From the NCBI GenBank assembly GCA_963765955.1, contig CAVXYA010000002.1:1054001-1118000 (forward strand): DNA of 64,000 nt, given 5' to 3'. The number at the start of each line of letters is the position of its first letter. Within the stretch, counting starts at the first letter, position 1. A program made the position numbers and the translations under genes. Under the pieces are notes generated by a model, which saw only the letters and a program-made list of their open reading frames with translations, searched no databases and was not told where the DNA came from. Origin of the DNA: JAXDMK01 sp963765955 (GTDB lineage Bacteria; Actinomycetota; Acidimicrobiia; Acidimicrobiales; AC-14). Of the stretch, positions 61,270 through 64,000 are shown piece after piece.

Positions 61270-62316
61270 CTACCGCCACGTGGGCGTGTAGCCGGTGAGG
61301 AGCTTCGTGCCCTTGGCACGCCACTTCGGCTCCTTGTCGACCGTCTTACCGGTGACCTCACGCAGGCCACGGATGACCGAGCCGTAGAGGCCGGAGGCCG
61401 CGGTGGAAACCTTGCCGCCCGGGGGCTCGTCCATGAAGGGCATGAACTTGTCGGGGAAGCCAGGCATGGTGCAGCCGATGCAGATACCGCCGACGTTCGG
61501 GCAACCGCCCACGCCGTTGGTCCATCCCCGCTTGGGGACGTTGCACTTCACGACCGGGCCCCAGCAACCCAACTTGACGATGCACTTGGGGGAGCCGTAC
61601 TCGGTGGCGAAGTCGCCCTGCTCGTAGTACCCGGCCCGGTCACAGCCCTGGTGGACCGTGTTGCCGAACAGCCACGCGGGCCGAAGGGCGTCGTCGAGGG
61701 GGATGAGCGGAGCCTGGCCGGTGGCCATGTAGAGCAGGTAAAGGATCGTCTCCGACAGGTTGTCGGGGTGGATCGGGCAGCCGGGAACGTTGACGACGGG
61801 CAGGCCCGCCTTCGAACGCCAGCCCCAGCCGAGGTAGTCGGCGACGCCCATGGCGCCGGTGGGGTTCCCCGACATGGCGTGCAGGCCGCCGTAGGTGGCG
61901 CAGGTGCCGACGGCCAGGATGCCGGTGCAGACGGGCGCCAGACGGTCGAGCCAGTCGCTCGTGGTCATGGGCTGGTCGGTGGCGGGGTTGTTGCCGAACC
62001 CGCACCAGTAGCCCTCGGACTTGATTGCCTCGTTCGGGATCGAACCCTCGACCACCAGCACGAAGGGCTCAAGCTCGCCACGCTCGGCCCGGAAGAACCA
62101 CTCGAGGAAGTCGTCGGCACCGCCGACGGGACCGCACTCGAAGTCGATCAAGGGCCAGTGGACGGCGATCTTCGGCAGGCCGGGCAGGGCCTGCAGTGCG
62201 ATCTCCTCGATGCTTGGCTGCGTTGCACTGGTGAGGGCTACGGAGTCCCCGTCGCAGCTAAGTCCGGCTTGGATCCACAGGATGTGAATGACCGGTTCGG
62301 CGGATGCTGCTGCCAA
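61270..62316 (-). CDS. hhyS: [NiFe]-hydrogenase small subunit, group 1h type
   Basis: This 348-residue electron-transfer subunit has three iron-sulfur clusters. Near the N-terminus it reads WIQAGLSCDGDSVALT: where most hydrogenases have CxxC, this has Cys21 and Asp24. That matches the three-Cys, one-Asp proximal cluster described for actinobacterial-type enzymes. Further ligands lie in VGTCATYGGLHA, VPGCPIHPDNL, HQGCDRAGYYEQG, KLGCWGPVVKCNVP and GGICIGCTMPGFPD. There is no Tat signal and no C-terminal anchor. The TTG at 62314-62316 follows AGAGGGGGT. The 177 bp upstream and the ftsK gene are divergent. Confidence 0.94.
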   Translation of the reverse strand: MAAASAEPVIHILWIQAGLSCDGDSVALTSATQPSIEEIALQALPGLPKIAVHWPLIDFECGPVGGADDFLEWFFRAERGELEPFVLVVEGSIPNEAIKSEGYWCGFGNNPATDQPMTTSDWLDRLAPVCTGILAVGTCATYGGLHAMSGNPTGAMGVADYLGWGWRSKAGLPVVNVPGCPIHPDNLSETILYLLYMATGQAPLIPLDDALRPAWLFGNTVHQGCDRAGYYEQGDFATEYGSPKCIVKLGCWGPVVKCNVPKRGWTNGVGGCPNVGGICIGCTMPGFPDKFMPFMDEPPGGKVSTAASGLYGSVIRGLREVTGKTVDKEPKWRAKGTKLLTGYTPTWR

Positions 62317-62585
62317 TGTGTACCCCCTCTTTCGGGCGCGCGTGCGCCAACTGCCACTGGGAACCCGCTGCGCTATCGCCAACAGCGTTCTGCCGGTCAG
62401 ATCTACTCCCTCCGGCACGGGCTTGTAAATAGGTGTCTTCAACCCGCTACATGGAAGGGCACTAGGTGTTGCGTGTCCCTTCCGGACGGGCACCGTACCA
62501 CCAATCTCGCCCCCCGCGCCGAGGCGGCCACGGAGCGGGACAAGACCGCTCGGCGCCTGTTGCTCCTGTTACTGTTGTTGCCACT

Positions 62586-64000
62586 GTGGCGACGCGCCAA
62601 GAGTCCGGGACGCCGCGCCCGAGGGCTGCGACGGGCAAGCCTGCGGCAGGAAAAATCCGCCCTGCGGGGCCGTCGCGCGGCCGAGGCGGGCCCTCGACCC
62701 GGCCCGTTGCCCGCTCAACTACCCGCCGCCCGACGACGAGATCCTCAGGTTCTCCACCTCGGGCTGCGTCGCGCAAGCCGGTCCCGGCCGCGAGGAAGAA
62801 GCGGACCGGACCGATCCTCGGTGGCCACGGTCCCGACCTGGCGGGGGTCGGCCTGGTCACCGCCGGGCTGGTCGGGGCGCTGGCGATCTACGGCGGGCTG
62901 GCCGGGCCCGCGGGGCGGGCGCTGGCCGACGGCGCCGGCTCCGCCTTCGGGCTCGGTCGCTTCGGGCTGCCCCTCGCGCTCGTCGCGGCCGGCGGGCTGA
63001 TCCTCTACCGGCGTGTGCTCGACGCCAACGCCCATGAGTACGGCACCAATGAGTACGGGCGCCTGGCCGCCGGCCTGGGGCTGATCGGGGTCGCCGGCTG
63101 CGGGCTCCTCCACGTGTGGGCCGGGGGGCCCGGGTTCGGTGCGCCGGTCGCCGAGCTGCGGGATGCCGGCGGGCTGCTGGGGCTGTTGGCGGGCGAGTCG
63201 CTGCGGTCGGTCCTCGCCGGCTGGGGGGCGGCCACCGTCCTGCTGGCGGTCGCCGGCATCGGCTGCCTCGTCGTGGGCCGCACCACCGTGAAGGCGGCCG
63301 GGCACCACGCGGTCACGCTGGCCCGGGCCGGGCAGCGGGGCGTCACCCGCGCCGGCCGGTCGCTGGCCACCCTCGTCCCCGCCCCCCGCCCGGTCGCCGA
63401 CGACGAAGGTCACCGTGACGGGCCCCGGCTGGCGGAGCCGCCGGCGACCGTGCCGACGCTGGCCGTGCCGCCGGTCCCCGACGCCGTCCCCCCGTCCATC
63501 GCCACCAACCTGCGGGAACCCGACCCCGACCCCGAGCTCCACGCCGAGCCGGAGGCCGCCGCCGAGCCCCAGGCGGGGGCCGACCCGTCGGCTGATGTCC
63601 GGGGCGGGCGGGGCGAGCAGCTGGAGATCGACCTCGGTCCTGCGGCCGAGCGCAGCGCGTGGCGGCTGCCGCCCCTGTCGCTGCTCAAGCTGGGCAAGGC
63701 CCAGGAGGTCGACCGCCGCCTGGTCGAGGCCGAGGGTCGCACCCTCGAGGCGGCCCTGGCCGCCCACGGGGTGGAGACCTCGCTGGTGGGCATGACCGTC
63801 GGACCCACCGTCACCCGCTACGAGCTCGCCCTCGGACCGGGCGTGAAGGTGGCCCGGGTCACCAACCTCCATCGCGACATCGCCTACGCCATGGCGTCGG
63901 CCGACGTCCGCATCCTGGCCCCCATCCCCGGCCGGTCCGCCATCGGCGTCGAGGTGCCCAACAAGGCCCGCCAGCTCGTCCTCCTGGGCGACATCCTCAC
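62586..64000 (+). CDS. ftsK: DNA translocase FtsK (5' part)
   Basis: From a GTG at 62586 the protein begins with about 80 basic, disordered residues (ATRQESGTPRPRAATGKPAA onward). Four membrane helices between about residues 95 and 235 follow, then a Pro/Glu/Asp-rich linker. Next comes the alpha domain LPPLSLLKLGKAQEVDRRLV and the start of the beta/motor region (VGPTVTRYELALGPGVKVAR, ILAPIPGRSAIGVEVPNKAR). The window ends before Walker A, so the ATPase and gamma domains are not seen. By family it pumps chromosomal DNA at the division septum. An upstream start in the same frame is possible. Confidence 0.88.
   Translation, partial: MATRQESGTPRPRAATGKPAAGKIRPAGPSRGRGGPSTRPVARSTTRRPTTRSSGSPPRAASRKPVPAARKKRTGPILGGHGPDLAGVGLVTAGLVGALAIYGGLAGPAGRALADGAGSAFGLGRFGLPLALVAAGGLILYRRVLDANAHEYGTNEYGRLAAGLGLIGVAGCGLLHVWAGGPGFGAPVAELRDAGGLLGLLAGESLRSVLAGWGAATVLLAVAGIGCLVVGRTTVKAAGHHAVTLARAGQRGVTRAGRSLATLVPAPRPVADDEGHRDGPRLAEPPATVPTLAVPPVPDAVPPSIATNLREPDPDPELHAEPEAAAEPQAGADPSADVRGGRGEQLEIDLGPAAERSAWRLPPLSLLKLGKAQEVDRRLVEAEGRTLEAALAAHGVETSLVGMTVGPTVTRYELALGPGVKVARVTNLHRDIAYAMASADVRILAPIPGRSAIGVEVPNKARQLVLLGDIL

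Noticed and set aside
54303..62316. Assignment as a Huc-type (group 2a) hydrogenase
   Set aside because: The Cys-Asp-Gly-Asp motif in the small subunit and the DUF5947/DUF6084/NifU neighbours fit group 1h, although one-span proteins nearby recall HucM.
61270..62493. Longer small-subunit start at 62493
   Set aside because: The extra 59 residues have no family likeness and no ribosome site; the TTG at 62316 follows a purine-rich site and fits the family N-terminus.

Overview
The window is about 70% GC or higher, uses GTG and TTG starts freely, and carries a gene order typical of Actinobacteria: argS-lysA-hom-thrC, then rho-rpmE-prfA-prmC-tsaC, then a low-molecular-weight protein-tyrosine phosphatase, glyA and wecA. 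With an actinobacterial-type [NiFe]-hydrogenase, a small-subunit gene without a Tat signal and many Gly/Pro/Thr-rich lipoproteins, this points to a deep-branching, probably uncultured actinobacterium (Acidimicrobiia or a relative). That placement is inference.

Layout. 1-12.2 kb is an extracellular-polysaccharide locus: a partial flippase, a DUF4012 membrane protein, a Wzz/tyrosine-kinase chain-length regulator, a CapD/WbpM-type dehydratase, a frame-broken GDP-fucose synthase, cysC-cysD-cysN for activated sulfate, and a UDP-glucuronate 4-epimerase. 12.2-17.3 kb holds small secreted or membrane proteins, two related lipoproteins (one with a long Gly-Thr repeat), an Rrf2 regulator and the decayed remains of an SsuBC-like ABC importer. 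17.4-31.2 kb is the conserved wecA-glyA-phosphatase ... tsaC-prmC-prfA-rpmE-rho block, interrupted by a UDP-sugar dehydrogenase, a second Wzz/tyrosine kinase and a Cys-rich, repeat-rich protein. 31.2-34.9 kb encodes three enzymes able to make cyclic 2,3-diphosphoglycerate from 3-phosphoglycerate (ApgM-type mutase, 2-phosphoglycerate kinase, cyclic 2,3-diphosphoglycerate synthetase). 35-37.6 kb has a PQQ-type sugar dehydrogenase and an HNH endonuclease whose promoter spacer is an SOS box. 38-43.4 kb is thrC, hom, lysA and argS. 43.4-51.2 kb has a lone receiver protein, tRNA-Arg(CCG), a metallo-hydrolase, several broken genes, dapA and RNase J.

51.3-62.3 kb is the hydrogenase region. On the minus strand it runs small subunit, large subunit, NifU-like protein, DUF5947- and DUF6084-type proteins, a large accessory protein, the maturation protease, three tiny paralogous membrane peptides of 30-39 residues, HypC and more one-span helical proteins. 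Three similar one-span proteins lie divergently at 51.3-52.1 kb. The window ends inside ftsK.

Two themes recur. Tandem repeats with short units encode disordered tails and linkers in many otherwise ordinary genes. Several genes, including the normally essential dapA, are broken by a single base, so some 'pseudogenes' here may be consensus errors in the assembly.
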